This document shows positions 1-11,150 of a stretch of DNA of 64,000 nt, piece by piece. The stretch is taken from the NCBI GenBank assembly GCA_036426205.1, contig CM071567.1, forward strand, positions 293,584,847 to 293,648,846. The letters are read 5' to 3'. Every line of letters begins with the position of its first letter. Position 1 is the first letter of the stretch. Made by a program: the position numbers and the translations under genes. The stretch comes from Ascaphus truei. Taxonomy: Eukaryota > Chordata > Amphibia > Anura > Ascaphidae. The notes beneath the pieces are model-generated. The model saw only the letters and a list, made by a program, of their open reading frames with translations. It was not told the origin of the DNA and made no database searches.

Positions 1-991
1 GTGGTCTTACTAATGCTTTGTAAAGGGGCATAATTATGTTACTTCCCTTCCTCCATTGCCCGTTTGATGCAAGATAAGATCTTGTTTGCCTTTGCAGCTA
101 CTGCATGACATTGGGCACTATTGCTAAGCCTGCTGTCTACAACACTCCAATCCTTCTCATCAAGATTCCCCCAATATATCTCCATTTAACTTGTAAGTCG
201 CCTTTTTATTCTTTTGTATCCCAAATGCATAACCTTACATTTATCTTAGAGTAGAAATCCTTGGATTGCAGCGGTGCACAGCAAGTAAGAAAGGGCCAGC
301 AGGGTGTTGGTTAAAAATATTATTATTAAGGTCATATGGTAACGGGGACAAGACACTGACGCTTTTTTGGACAGAAATTGTCCTTTATCAAGCTCTCTTG
401 ATAAAGGACAAGGGGGGGTGGAGGGGGGTGTAGGGGGGGGTATCTGGAGAAAAGGAAACAAAGACTGTTGAAGAGGAAGAAGAAAAATCAAATAAGCGTT
501 TTTTCGCACCAAAACAACGCAGCGCGGTGACGTAGGTGGGCGGGGAGTACACTATAAGACTGTAAGGGGTAATGACGCGAATCAGCTCTTTGATAAAGGA
601 CAATTTCTATCTGAAACGCGTCAAAGTGTCTGTCCCCGTTACCATGTGACCTTAATAAATAATATTTTTAACCCACACCCTGCTGGTCCCTTTCTCCTAC
701 TTTGCTGTGCACCGCTGCAATCCAAGGATTTCTACTCTACAGATAAATGTAAGGTTATGCATTTGGGATACAAGAATAAAAAGGCGACTTACAAGTTAAA
801 TGGAGATATATTGGGGGAATCCTTGATGGAGAAGGATTTAGGAGTGCTTGTAGACAGCAGGCTTAGCAATAGTGCCCAATGTCATGCAGTAGCTGCAAAG
901 GCAAACAAGATCTTATCTTGCATCAAACGGGCAATGGATGGAAGGGAAGTAAACATAATTATGCCCCTTTACAAAGCATTAGTAAGACCAC
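1..991. repeat. Large inverted repeat carrying a CR1 junction
   Basis: Positions 1-396 are the reverse complement of about 584-991, with roughly 90-95% identity and several small indels, around a spacer of about 187 bases. The left arm runs off the window, so the true palindrome may be longer. Each arm contains the same junction between a CR1 fragment and unrelated sequence (near 235 and 740). The inversion therefore duplicated an already composite sequence; it is not two independent insertions. The inner end of the right arm carries a GAAACGCGT motif at 613-621. The spacer is G-rich at 410-440. Confidence 0.85.
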
Positions 992-1662
992 ACCTTGAAT
1001 ATGGAGTACAATTTTGGGCACCAATCCTAAGAAAAGACATTATGGAACTAGAGAGAGTGCAGAGAAGAGCCACCAAATTAATAAAGGGGATGGACATTCT
1101 AACTTATGAGGAGAGGCTAGCTAAATTACATTTATTTACATTAGAAAAGTGGCGTTTAAGAGGGGATATGATAACTATATACAAATATATTCAGGGACAA
1201 TACAAGGAGCTTTCAAAAGAACTATTCATCCCACGGGCAGTACAAAGGACTCGGGCCATCCCTTAAGGTTGGAGTAAAGGAAATTTCACCAGCAACAAAG
1301 GAAAGGGTTCTTTACAGTAAGGGCAGTTAAAATGTGGAATTCATTAGCCATGGAGACTGTGATGGCAGATACAATAGATTTGTTCAAAAAAAGGTTGGAC
1401 ATCTTTTTAGTTGGGAAAGGTATACAGGGATATACCAAATAAGTATACATGGGAAGGATGTTGATCCAGGGATTAATCCGATTGCCAATTCTTGGAGTCA
1501 GGAAGGAATTAATTTTTCCCCTTAATGGGGTTTTTTGTTTTCCTTCCTCTGGATCAATAAGTATAGATGTAGGATAAAGTATCTGTTGTCTAAATTTAGC
1601 ATAGGTTGGACTTGATGGACGGAAGTCTTTTTTCAACCTCATCTACTATGTAACTATGTAAC
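740..1662 (+). mobile_element. CR1-type LINE, 3' end (5'-truncated)
   Basis: An open frame from about 740 to 1266 encodes the C-terminal part of a CR1-family reverse transcriptase. It begins with the segment TDKCKVMHLG, followed by [29 protein letters not shown] and [13 protein letters not shown], all typical of the region after the catalytic domain in vertebrate CR1. The catalytic YADD part is missing, so this copy is 5'-truncated, the usual outcome of target-primed reverse transcription. After the frame, a 3' UTR of about 400 bases ends in the family tail near 1600-1662 (TCAACCTCATCTACTATG and short ACTATGTA units). The same 3' end recurs at 34994-35075 (minus), 45520-45590 and 53230-53505; the coding part recurs at 31186-31550 (minus). 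Inactive copy. Confidence 0.9.
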
Positions 1663-1823
1663 GGTCACATAACCAAAATTCCATTTGTGTTCTAATTAAC
1701 ATACCACTTTCCAACCATATAATGCATGTGCGTTACCTCAACGTAACTCCCATGCACACGCAACATTTCAAACATACACAGCACAAGAAGGTTTGTAAGC
1801 AATGTTAGCCTAACGCAATTTAC
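1663..1823. other. Short intergenic spacer
   Basis: Nothing recognisable. It separates the CR1 tail from the Harbinger-like gene relic. Confidence 0.4.
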
Positions 1824-2232
1824 ATGGCTGGAGAGGCATCCACGGCTGCTGCTACTGCAAAAGCTGCTAGGCTTCGGAGCATTACATTTACTGATTCATG
1901 GGATGGTGGACAACCATTCAAAACTGTTAAGTGAACTGTGCAGCAAAACCAGCAGAGAAAAGTAGAATTTGACACAATTCTTGTTGATATAAATGCCCAA
2001 GGGGATACTGTGCGGATACTTAATATTTTGAAGAAAAGGTGAGCAGATGGCAAGTGCAAACTTAAGAAGAAGCTTGGTGACCATGCTGCAGAGACCAAAC
2101 GTACAGGAAGGGGACCACCACCAGAACTAAGTGTCTGCACATGAGAGTAGAATGATGGAGGTCATCTCAACAGCTCAGGATATAGGCTTTCCAACAATGG
2201 GGAATATGGGATCTTCCTCAGGATCCCCTGGT
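1824..2232 (+). pseudogene. PIF/Harbinger Myb/SANT-like protein relic
   Basis: Reading from the ATG at 1824 gives an Ala-rich start followed by a segment resembling the Myb/SANT-like DNA-binding protein encoded by PIF/Harbinger transposons (the NAIF1-like fold). Recognisable pieces are the ITFTD start of the domain, VNxxGxTVR-like INAQGDTVRIL, then LKKR and KCKLKKKLG. In family members this second protein helps the DDE transposase reach the nucleus and bind transposon ends. The copy is dead: a stop lies near 1927, another follows LKKR where a Trp is expected, and more follow. No DDE transposase was found nearby. A GTAAGT-like sequence at 2231 could be an old splice donor. The assignment rests on remembered family patterns. 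Confidence 0.6.
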
Positions 2233-3038
2233 AAGTTCAAACAGACAACTCATATAATACACTGTACATCAATGAACGGTTTAAACATTACTTTATTACC
2301 GAGCTTCTCTGACATACACATGATTAGAGTATTAAATGCAAGTTCGTCACATACACTGATGCAGTCGGCTTTATCTCCACCGGCCGTGTACTTGGTGAAG
2401 CACAGCCCAATTGTGGCCTGATCACAGCCAAGTGCAGTGCAGGGGGGAATTTCCCATCAGGATTAACCCAGCGAGGGTTCCTGCTTCTGAATGGGACTCC
2501 GCTGCGTTATTCCTACCGGGCTGCACCAGTCTGTGGAAGTGCTGCACACAGAGAGCAGACAGACGTCCCTCTGTCTGTGCGGCTCCAAGAGCCGATTGCA
2601 ATGTTTTTATTTTATTGTGGAGAACTGCTAAATAAATGTGACTGCATCTGTACATGTGGTGTCCAGTTCTTACAATAACCTACATGCAAAATGACCACTT
2701 TCAAGGTCTCAATCTTTAAGTGCAGTACGGGCCACCAGCGCTAAAGTCCAAGGTACCGTGATCTTTAAGGCAGTCTCTAGTCTTTAAGGTGGTAGTTGGG
2801 CGCGATCGGGGTTAATGCCTTGCCAGTATTATACATATATACCCACATAATGTGCAATAAATGAGAACAATACAATGAATAAATTAAGAACAAATAAAAA
2901 TAATAAAACAATCATACTTACATATAAACAGCCATGTATTACCATGGTATAGATCACATATTTATAAAATTAATAAATTCAATATGCAATCCCTGAATGT
3001 TTTACATAAAATATCCCACTCTGCTTAACTAGGATAAA
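2233..3038. other. Non-coding, possible remains of the Harbinger or PLE elements
   Basis: No open frame is convincing. 2420-2660 looks like transposon-derived non-coding sequence and contains AAATAAATG near 2630. 2820-3035 is AT-rich and probably includes the 3' UTR of the minus-strand Penelope-like element that follows. Confidence 0.35.
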
Positions 3039-3563
3039 TTAAGAGTCCTTCAAAAAGGCTGCAAGGTCAAAATCAATGTTAAGGCCTAGGGGGGTCAAGG
3101 TCTTAAGTGTGTAAATCCAATAACTTTCTCTTTTGGACACTGTATTAAGCCTGTCCCCCCCACGCCAACTACTTTTGGGATTATCAATCCCTATACATAC
3201 TAAACCTTCTGGACTCTGATGGTGATGTAGTCTGAAATGGTTTGAGACACTATGTGTCTCGAGACCCCTCTTAATGTTGTAAACGTGTTCAGCGAACCTT
3301 CGTTTGAGGGGTCTCCCAGTGCGGCCCACATATTGGAGTCCGCATGGGCATTCCAGCAAATAGACACAGAAGTTTATTTTACAATTGATGAAGGTTTTTA
3401 TATCAAAGTTTTTTCCTGTCACATTAGATTTAAAAGTCTTTGTTTTTTTACTGTGTTTACAACCGATGCAACTTTGGCATGTGTAGTAGCCTTTAAGATC
3501 ATTTAACCATGTAACATGGTGATCTCTCAGGCCATCTAACGGACAGCTACACTGGCGACACAC
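3039..3563 (-). pseudogene. Penelope-like element, GIY-YIG endonuclease domain (5'-truncated)
   Basis: This 174-residue open frame on the minus strand is the C-terminal part of a Penelope-like retroelement polyprotein. Seen directly: a Cys-rich zinc-binding segment at residues 29-37 (CQSCIGCKH), then the GIY-YIG core VYLL at 67-70 and QYVG at 77-80, the conserved Arg in GRTGRPLKRRF (80-90), EH at 92-93, and ESYWIYTL near 147-154 holding the expected catalytic Glu. The frame ends with the family's usual tail (LTPLGLN then DFDLAAFL). The nuclease nicks target DNA to prime reverse transcription. The reverse transcriptase half is absent; upstream sequence (3564-3600) meets a stop and then a TA repeat, so the copy is truncated there. 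The domain itself is intact over its whole length. It resembles the Neptune-type vertebrate PLEs, but I cannot fix the subfamily. Confidence 0.88.
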
Positions 3564-3591
3564 TTTATTCGAGCTCGGCTAGTCCCACGAA

Positions 3592-3594
<3 letters not shown>

Positions 3595-3622
<28 letters not shown>
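3595..3622. repeat. (TA)n microsatellite
   Basis: An uninterrupted TA run directly upstream of the truncated Penelope-like fragment, probably at its insertion or truncation boundary. Confidence 0.95.
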
Positions 3623-3629
<7 letters not shown>

Positions 3630-4140
3630 GACATACATACAATATATTGCCATGCTCCGTAGCACTCCTCTGTGACACTTATACGCTTATATATATATGT
3701 TGTGGTTATTTTGGGGGTTCAATATGAGCTTGTGGGTGTCCTGTATGTTTTACAATCCTTGTTCAGCTGGTCTTGGCTGATTGGAGGCTGGCTCCACCTC
3801 CCTAGTTTGAAGCTCACCCCCTCCCACTTTCAAATGGTTAAAAGCTCACTCCATTGCATCTCCCACTCTCAGGGGAACTTGCTTGCTTGCAGTTTGATTG
3901 TGACAAATCTAATACATAGTGCTTTTCCTGATAATGTACAGGTTAATAAGAGCTTCAATCAGACTTAGAACTATGCAACTAATGTTGACAGATTTATTAT
4001 AAATCATTCTTCCTGGTAATGCACAGGTTATTAAGAATTTATATTAGTGTTGGGTACCCTTGAGATGTGGTCTGCCGTGTAGGGGCTCAAGGGCTACAAC
4101 ACTTTGGCCAAAGAGTTAAACTAAAAGACTATTTTATTCA
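3623..4140. other. Non-coding stretch
   Basis: No gene or repeat family is recognisable. Two loosely similar segments (about 3860-3960 and 3990-4050) share words such as CTGATAATGTACAGGTTAAT and a near copy, suggesting a small local duplication. Confidence 0.35.
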
Positions 4141-4143
4141 AAA

Positions 4144-4144
4144 G

Positions 4145-4211
<67 letters not shown>
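4144..4211. repeat. (TA)n microsatellite
   Basis: A TA run broken once by a TT step. It lies just 3' of the L1-type relic. Confidence 0.95.
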
Positions 4212-4213
<2 letters not shown>

Positions 4214-4299
4214 GGTACTCTACCGTGTATAAGTTTCATTGGATGTAGCACTGAGCTCTGTCTTTGTTTCATGTTCTGTCTCTGGTTTTAAATTCTTAT

Positions 4300-6330
4300 T
4301 GAGCGACCAATATCTTCAACTGGTTTAGCTAACAGAAAAATCAGTGGGTGCATAGGAATGGACACATCTGTTATTTCTTAAATAATAATTTGGACAGTAA
4401 TCCAATATTTCTGTATCGCCGGGCAAGTCCACCAAATATGGACCATATCGCCTCTCTGCCCGCAGCCCCTCCAGCACAGATCAGACACCAAGGGGTAGAT
4501 TTGTTTCAGCCGACTTGGGGTGAGCTACCAGTAGAATAGAATTTTGTATATATTTTTTCAATGGTTGTCCATTTGGAAGTTTTTGCAGCAAACTCCCAGA
4601 TATCCTCCCAGTCATCCCTGTCAATTTCAATATTTAAATCCGCCGCCCATTTGAGTCATGGTCAGGTGAATTGACCGGGGCCTCCAATCCGTCATATATT
4701 CTAGCTACCTCTCCTACATAAAGCTTCAAAACTTCTGAGGGCGGTGAATTCTAATTTTGGAGATTTTTTTTTGTAAAAAGTGCCTAATCTGAAGATATTT
4801 AAACATACTAAGGTCTGGTACCTCATACCTGGTTCGGAGCGCTTGGAAACTAGAAAGTTTCCCATTATGCAATAGGTCGGCAGCTATTCTAACATTTTTA
4901 GTTTTAAATTGATCAAATTGTTTATAATCACAACCTGGTGGAAAATTGGGGTTATTAAAAAGTGAAGTGAGTTGTGAAACGGGTGACGCGAGAAGACGTT
5001 CTAGCATATTTGGATTCTATGGCCAACCAACAGTTTTTTGTTGGGTCAGTGTTCCACACCACCTCCTGCCTTAGCTGGGCAGCTTGGTAATATTTTGAGA
5101 TATCTGGGACGCCCAATAACCTCTTGTCTTTGACGTCATCATCACCGATCTAGCTGTTCTAGACCTTTTGCCCTGCCAAATCAAATGAAATATTCTGTTT
5201 TGTAGATTTTTCAACTCAGAACCTGGTATCTGGACCGGGAGAGTCTGGAAATAATATTATAGTCTAGGGAGTATATTCATTTTTACTGATACTATTCGCC
5301 TGATCCATGACACCTGATATCCTTCCCACTTCGCCAGATCCCTTTAATCTTATCAAACAAGGGTGGGTAGTTGCTTTGGTATAAAGAGTGGTAGTTTCTA
5401 GTCATATTTACTCCCAGGTATGTAATATGTGAGGAACTCCATATATAGTTTAAAATTCAATTTTAATCATTTTATCTCTGGATCTGGGAGATTCAAATTT
5501 AGAGCCTCTGACTTATCATTATTAATTTTATATCCAGATATTTTCCCAAAGTCTGTTAATGCTTTTTGAAGGTTGGGTAAAGAAGTCTGGGGGTTTGCTA
5601 AAGTCAAAATAATATCGTCGGTAAATAATTAAATGTTATTTATTTTCCCACTCACTATACCATGTATATTACTATTTGCTCTAATATTAGCAGCTAATGG
5701 TTCAATCGTTAGAGCGAAAAGAAGAGGAGATAATCGGCACCCCTGTCTCGTACCATTTTTAATTTGAATCGGGTTCGGGTTATTCCCTGGTAATTTAACT
5801 AAAGCTGTCGGAGTCTGGTATAATGCCCGGACTCCTTCTAGGAACGAGTCTTTAAATCTAAATTTCTGTAATGTTTTATCTAAGAATACCCAATCTATTC
5901 TATCGAACGCCTTCTCCGCATCGTGACTTAGAAGAATGTCTTTGGTTCCAGTGAGGTGGACATGATCCACTATATTTATTATTTTCCAGGTATTATCTGA
6001 AGCTTGTCTACCGGACACAAATCCAACCTGGTCGATATGAATCAATCTAGGAACAACAGGGTTTAACCTGTTTTCCAGGATTTTGTTATATAATTTGAAA
6101 TCGTTATTTAGTAAAGAGTTTGGACGATAGCTTCCGCATTGCATAGAGTCTCGGCCCTCTTTGTGTATGATAGCCAAATTTGCGGCCGACATATATGGTG
6201 GGATTGGACCCCCTTCCATAAAGGTGTTATACATCTCCATTAAATATGGTGAATGTATAGGTAGAAACCTGTTGTAGTAAACGTTGGTAAAGCCGTCAGG
6301 GCCTGGGCTCCACCAAATCTTTAAGTACAT
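4300..6330 (-). mobile_element. L1/Tx1-type LINE, ORF2 RT and C-terminal part (decayed)
   Basis: On the minus strand, 6330-5629 encodes 233 residues of an L1-superfamily reverse transcriptase. Motifs are SPGPDGF at residues 8-14, a core YRPNSLLNNDFKLYNKILENRL near 68-89, AEKAFDRIDW at 138-147 and NGTRQGCRLSPLLF at 192-205. A TAA at 5629-5631 interrupts the frame, yet the next bases (5628-5614) still read LFTDD, the position of the catalytic (F/Y)xDD box. A further frame at 5007-4726 matches the poorly conserved ORF2 C-terminus, and degraded coding sequence continues to about 4340. The endonuclease half is missing; the 5' break is at about 6330. Such proteins nick DNA and copy the LINE mRNA in place. 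Several stops and frame breaks make this copy inactive. Confidence 0.88.
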
Positions 6331-6890
6331 CTGGTGCTTTTGTTCTCACATCCACTCCTCTTCATCCTCCATCTATTCCACCTGGTGCACCAGTGGCATT
6401 ACTGTCACCAAGGTGTGCAAAGCCACGTCACAGCAGGCCTAGCCAGCCTGCTGCTTCCTCTGCAAAATTATCGTTGCCTCTTTTTTTTGCCATGTTTGTT
6501 TTTGGGTTTTTTTTTCCTGCAAATATCAATAGGATATGTTATGTTGGTGTATGTTAAGGATTTCTTCCAACAGTGCTTGCACTTTGAGTGATTAAATGTT
6601 TAAATCACAATTACCGTTTCTTTGTAGTTATGAAAAATGCTTGGTGTATAATTGTACACTGCATTAATCTTCAACAATATAAAAAAGCAGTCAATTTAAA
6701 ACATGACCTATTATACACGTCATCAGTTGCATCTATTTTTGTGTTTAGTAATGTTACAATATTTTTCATAAATATACAGGTTTTGTTGGTCTGACACAGC
6801 CCTTTTCTCATTTTCCGGGCCAAAATGATATTAGGCTACCATTTTTTGGTTTTACTTAAATGAAAAATAGAATATACTTTTGAGTACATG
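6331..6890. other. Non-coding stretch beside the L1 break
   Basis: A Pro/Ser-rich short frame at 6334-6591 has compositional likeness to the tail of Harbinger Myb-like proteins, but I could not support this. The rest is AT-rich without a recognised family. Confidence 0.3.
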
Positions 6891-6894
6891 GGTG

Positions 6895-6998
6895 TGTAAA
6901 AACTGTTGTCTCTCCCTCTTCTCTCGATCTCTCTCTATCCTACATATCTTCTTCTCATATATCTCTTTCTCTCCTCTCCGTCTTCTCTCTCTCTATCT
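6895..6998. repeat. Pyrimidine-rich (CT)n-like tract
   Basis: Degenerate CTCTCT and TCTTCTCT units give one strand that is almost entirely pyrimidine. No gene. Confidence 0.8.
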
Positions 6999-7890
6999 TC
7001 GGGTCGCGGTCATCTGTCCCGTGTTGAGCCAAGCTGCCAATAATCAACCACTCCATCGATAGCTCCGTTTCTGGGCGCTACGCCATCTGTAGTGGGCGCG
7101 CGGGCGAGCTTAACCCGACCTCGATCTTTCACACGGTTGGCGTCATTCATGGTAACCTCGCCGGAACGAAGAGATCAGGGGGGATCGCGAACCTCGCACA
7201 AAGAAGCAGTGGCGAGGCCACAGAACGTTATCATCAATGAGTGGGGGGAGGAGAGAGAGATATCATCTACTAGAACACAGTGACCATTAGAGAACCGGTT
7301 GTGAGACAGGTATGCAACGTGGAGGAACTACGGGGTGGAACTGGTGGGGCAGATGGATACGGCGGGGCGAGCGAGAAGCCAGAGTGGGAGCGGGGCCCAT
7401 CGGAGAGACCCAAAGTGATGACACAACTGGCGGGCTAAGTGCAGCATCAAGATACCAGAGGTATACAGTCAATGAGAATAGCGGATAGGCGAGGGCACAG
7501 GGGCAGGGGTGTCATCGATCGAGACCTCAGTCAGGGGAACCCCAGCCTGTGAGGAGCGGCGGTGGCAGACCCAGGTGAACGAACCCCACACTGATAGACC
7601 CCGGACGGGGGGGAAACCGCGTCTGGGGGGGGGGGGTTTTTCGTGCTATGCACGATAACACCCCGGCGGGCGCAAAGCGGTGACCAGGGCACGCAAGCGG
7701 AACCGAGAAGGAACAGGGGAAAAATGGTTGGGGACCGCAGAAAGGGCACGGGGTGCTCATTTGGCAGGCCAGGTCCCGAGTCCTTCTAGTCAGGACAGTG
7801 CTGGGTGCTGGGTGATAATGGTGAAAGCGGGGTTTGCAGACCGGCCTAAGACCACGGCCAGAGAGCAGACAGTGATTACATATAGATATA
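6999..7890. other. GC-rich non-coding block
   Basis: GC-rich compared with its surroundings, with a G-run at 7624-7638. The open frames here overlap one another on both strands and show no family pattern. The last part (about 7780-7860) resembles one arm of the foldback family at 9111-9646 (shared wording GGTTTGCAGACC-like). Confidence 0.4.
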
Positions 7891-7896
7891 GATCTA

Positions 7897-7898
7897 AT

Positions 7899-7936
<38 letters not shown>
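7897..7936. repeat. (TA)n microsatellite
   Basis: A clean TA run of about 40 bases, followed by a T-rich stretch. Confidence 0.95.
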
Positions 7937-7940
<4 letters not shown>

Positions 7941-8179
7941 ATTTATTTTTTTATTTGGTCCATATTGTACATTTTATGTATTTTTTGCATTACTTGTATC
8001 CTAATATTTGTTTATAACTGTGTATATTTCCATCACATTTGCTTTATATGCTAATAATATCCATGTGAAGAGTTAACATCACACAAGTGGTCTGCCAGTC
8101 TTTAACACTTAGACCTAATTTGCTAGATTTTATGTGATTGGATCGTTTAGATATATATACAGTAATGAAGAACACCTAA

Positions 8180-8590
8180 GATCCATCCCCTGATGAAATC
8201 ACGTAATGTGAAGAAACGCGTAGGGTGTATGTTGCGTTGCTAGTGTGGTGTACTATACCTTTTGGCATCCTGGACTCATAGACATTGTCGGCTACCGCGA
8301 AATACGCAGCCCTGCCCGGAACTCATTGCACACCAGGCTTGTTTCCGGAGGACACCAAGAGTGGCTGTATTGCTCCCTGAGTTCCTGCTGGACGGAGACC
8401 CAGAGGAGCCTTGCGACTACATGCGGTGGAGACAGCGTGTGAGCAGACTAGCTGAGTTCCAGTTGGTGCATGAGTATATCTCATACAATGCTATTTTATT
8501 TTTGTTGTTTGTGAGTTCAAATTTGTTGGATTTTTATGGGATATTAAATGTTACTTTTTAGACATATTGCACTAGGATCGGGCGCTTTCT
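8180..8590 (+). repeat. Dispersed repeat with GATGAAAT...GAAACGCGTAG module
   Basis: It begins with CCCTGATGAAAT and reaches GAAACGCGTAG at 8213-8223, followed by about 350 bases of GC-balanced sequence. The GAAACGCGT word with a nearby TGATAAAG or TGATGAAA-like word recurs at 584-621 and, without the second word, inside the long-armed palindrome at 32961-32969 and 33410-33418. This suggests a family of non-autonomous repeats. Class is unresolved; the short open frames inside it are not genes. Confidence 0.5.
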
Positions 8591-9110
8591 TTTTTCGTTT
8601 TTGTACAGATCTGCTGGGAATTCGTTGGTTCCATGTGGAAGGCTGCCAGTATCCTGATTAGAGTGTCATCATACAACTGATTCATCGTTTTATTTTTTAT
8701 TTTTTGGACTATATCCACATATGGTTAATGTATTTTTATAATCTTTATATATATTTTTTCAATCATTTGTATATCCCCAGTATACTATAATTATTTTATT
8801 GTTTTGGTCACACACACACTATATAGCATCATTTACCTGGTTAATATACACACCAGCATTACACTGATATACACACATATGTTGGTATTATATACATATT
8901 AAATTTAGTTCTTTGTTATAATCATCATTGGTAATACACGTATTAATTAATATTAGCCCATATCATTAAGGGCAATATAGGTTCATCTATCAATACCTAT
9001 ACCTGTATAGTCAATTTTTATACCCACTTATAGACGCAGTCTTTTGTTTGTAGTGTGTGTGTGTGTGTGTGTATTCCTATAACAGATTACAATTATATAA
9101 ATAAATTATG
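8591..9110. other. AT-rich non-coding stretch with (GT)n
   Basis: AT-rich sequence with no coding potential and a short GT run at about 9053-9072. No family recognised. Confidence 0.5.
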
Positions 9111-9646
9111 GTGGGTAAAAAAAAGAAGTGACATAAACCCTGTATGGTAAATAAAAATATATCTTGTGAGCACATTCAAGTCTTGGACAGGTCTGCAACC
9201 TGCTTTTCACCATTATCTCTTAGCATACAATGCTTGCACTGCAGCAAGGGATTCTGGGTAATGACATGCAAATGAGCACACATTGTTACCTACTGTTTCT
9301 TATCCATTTAAGCCCCTAAACTTACTCACAGACAGCTGTTTCGAAACTTTTGATTCTCGTCAGCATGAGGATGGTTTTACTGGCTATGTGCTTCTTTAAC
9401 CCAGGCTGTGCTGAAAAGCTGAGCATAAGCTTATAGGGGATGAGAAGCAAACGGTGACGGTCTGCTCATTTGCATGTTATTTCCCAGAATCCCTGGTGGC
9501 AGTGGAAGTGCTGTATGCTAAGAGACAATGGTAAAAATCAGGGTTGCAGACCTATCGAAGACATGTGAATGTGCTCACAAGTGGTACAGTATTTCCATTT
9601 GCGGTACTTTGGAGGGTTTTTGTCACTTTTGTTTTTTTTTACCCAC
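9111..9646. mobile_element. Foldback MITE with about 195-bp inverted arms
   Basis: The left end GTGGGTAAAAAAAAG (9111) is matched by CTTTTGTTTTTTTTTACCCAC ending at 9646. The arms run inward to about 9305 and 9432 and share long imperfect matches, including CTTGTGAGCACATTCA, a CATTRTCTCTTAGCATACA segment and ATGCAAATGAGC, which contains an octamer-like ATGCAAAT. The unpaired middle has no coding capacity. Related single arms occur at 32262-32410 and, weaker, near 11150-11240 and 7780-7860. It is a non-autonomous DNA element; the autonomous partner is not visible here. Confidence 0.8.
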
Positions 9647-9904
9647 TGTAACTTATTTAATGCGTGGTTGAAATCGCTTCCAGCTTCACATTGCAAAGCC
9701 AGTATAACCAGCCTCACACTGAGACCGAAAAGGTCAAAACAGCTGTCGGTAAATAATTTAACTTGCTATGCACTTCTTTTAACCCAGGCTGTGCTGGAAA
9801 GCTGTGCAATACGTAGAGGTGTGCAATATTTTTTTTTTGCAGATTTGGATCTGCCTCGAATTGGTCTCAAAAAGGACGAAACGTCTTTACCGGATTTTTT
9901 TCCC

Positions 9905-10030
9905 CCATCCCTGTGAATCCATATGGCGTATTCCGTAGTTTGTCCGTGGATTTTTAAGAATCCAATCCGTGGATTTTTAAAATCCACGCACGGATTGCGG
10001 AATCCACGGATTGGATTCTTAACCCGTACG
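9905..10030. repeat. Short direct and inverted repeats of an ATCCGTGGATTTT unit
   Basis: The word ATCCGTGGATTTTTAA occurs twice directly (about 9940-9980), and its reverse complement GGATTGCGGAATCCACGGAT follows, with GTACGGATTG/ATCCGCACGGATTG variants up to about 10075. This gives a small AT-rich hairpin-forming cluster. No gene. Confidence 0.7.
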
Positions 10031-10229
10031 GATTGTATCCAATGGCTGTTTTTGGATTTATCCGCACGGATTGAAACTGGAACAATCCGTCAGCGAATGT
10101 TACACGGCAGAACAGATTTGGAATGGAAAGCTGGGAAAATTCCGGGAAACAGATTTTTACAGTTTTGCCCATCTCGAGTAATAGGACAGGTATAAATTTA
10201 CAGGGGTCCATGATAAAATGGCTAAGAAG

Positions 10230-11150
10230 TGTAATCCTTATTCCCCCCCCCCCCCCCCCAGACTCATCGGTGGTGTCTAGGGTGCGTGAGGGCAGATTAC
10301 ATGCGTAGTGGTGGTGCATACCTGCGTGGAACAGGAGGGCCTGAGCTTCCCACGTTGTTATTGGGGAGACAGGACCAGGCTTCTGGGGTGGTAGCCTCCA
10401 TGCTTTCTTAGTGGTGCAGCGCCTCCATCTTCTATACTCCCAGGAATATGGGATAGGACCTGTATAGAAGAACCTCCCTGGTCCAGGGGTTGAATGCTCC
10501 AAACTCACAACACAGTCTTTGTATAAAAGTATAGTCTCTTTATTGGTCAGACCAGCGACTCCAAATGTAGTGGCGACCAGCAGCCACAACAACAACAGCA
10601 AAGCCCGGGTATTCACTCTCCTCATCTCCTCTCCTCCAAGTCTCTCCTCCGACAGGATGGTCTGGGCTGGGGCGTCAATACCCCACAGCCCACCTCAGAG
10701 GTTAGCCTCTGGGTGGAGACTGGATTCTCCCCATCACCCCCAGCTGCGGGGTGAGGGGCATTGGTCCCCCGGGTCTATTGTGCCATCAGCTCTACTCAAA
10801 GTGGCTGAGTTTCTCCGCTCCTCTCTCTGCTCCTGTACGACTGCAGAGGTGAGACCGCACTGTCTCCTCCAACTCCTCGGACAGCACCGGACTCGAACTC
10901 GCCCAGGACTAACAGAACCCCCACTTACGGGAGCTGGCTGCTAAATATAGTGTCAGCCCCACCCCTCATGATGTCAGCAGAGCCTCCCCTCTGTCTTGTG
11001 CCTGCAGCAGAGTCAGGGGCCTGCGTCTACCACTCAGGGCAGGGCTAGGAAGGGGGAAAACCCATGATAACTACTGGTGCCTGCCCTTAACAGGACTTAC
11101 CACAGTAGGAGGAAGATAGGTATTGCCCGTGCTGTTTACAGGGGGCTACA
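10230..11150 (-). mobile_element. Solo LTR (minus orientation)
   Basis: On the plus strand the element starts TGTAATCC (10230) beside a C-run at 10244-10260 and ends GGGGGCTACA (11150), giving TG...CA termini. It reads as an LTR on the minus strand, where CAATAAAGAG (about 10535-10545) provides a polyadenylation signal and TGGAGGCGC lies further 3'. Both features are shared with LTRs at 33767-34956 and 49953-51154. The flanks GAAG (10226-10229) and AAAG (11151-11154) are an imperfect 4-bp target duplication. No internal retroviral region is attached, so it is a solo LTR. Open frames inside it (for example 10519-10944) are not genes. Confidence 0.7.
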
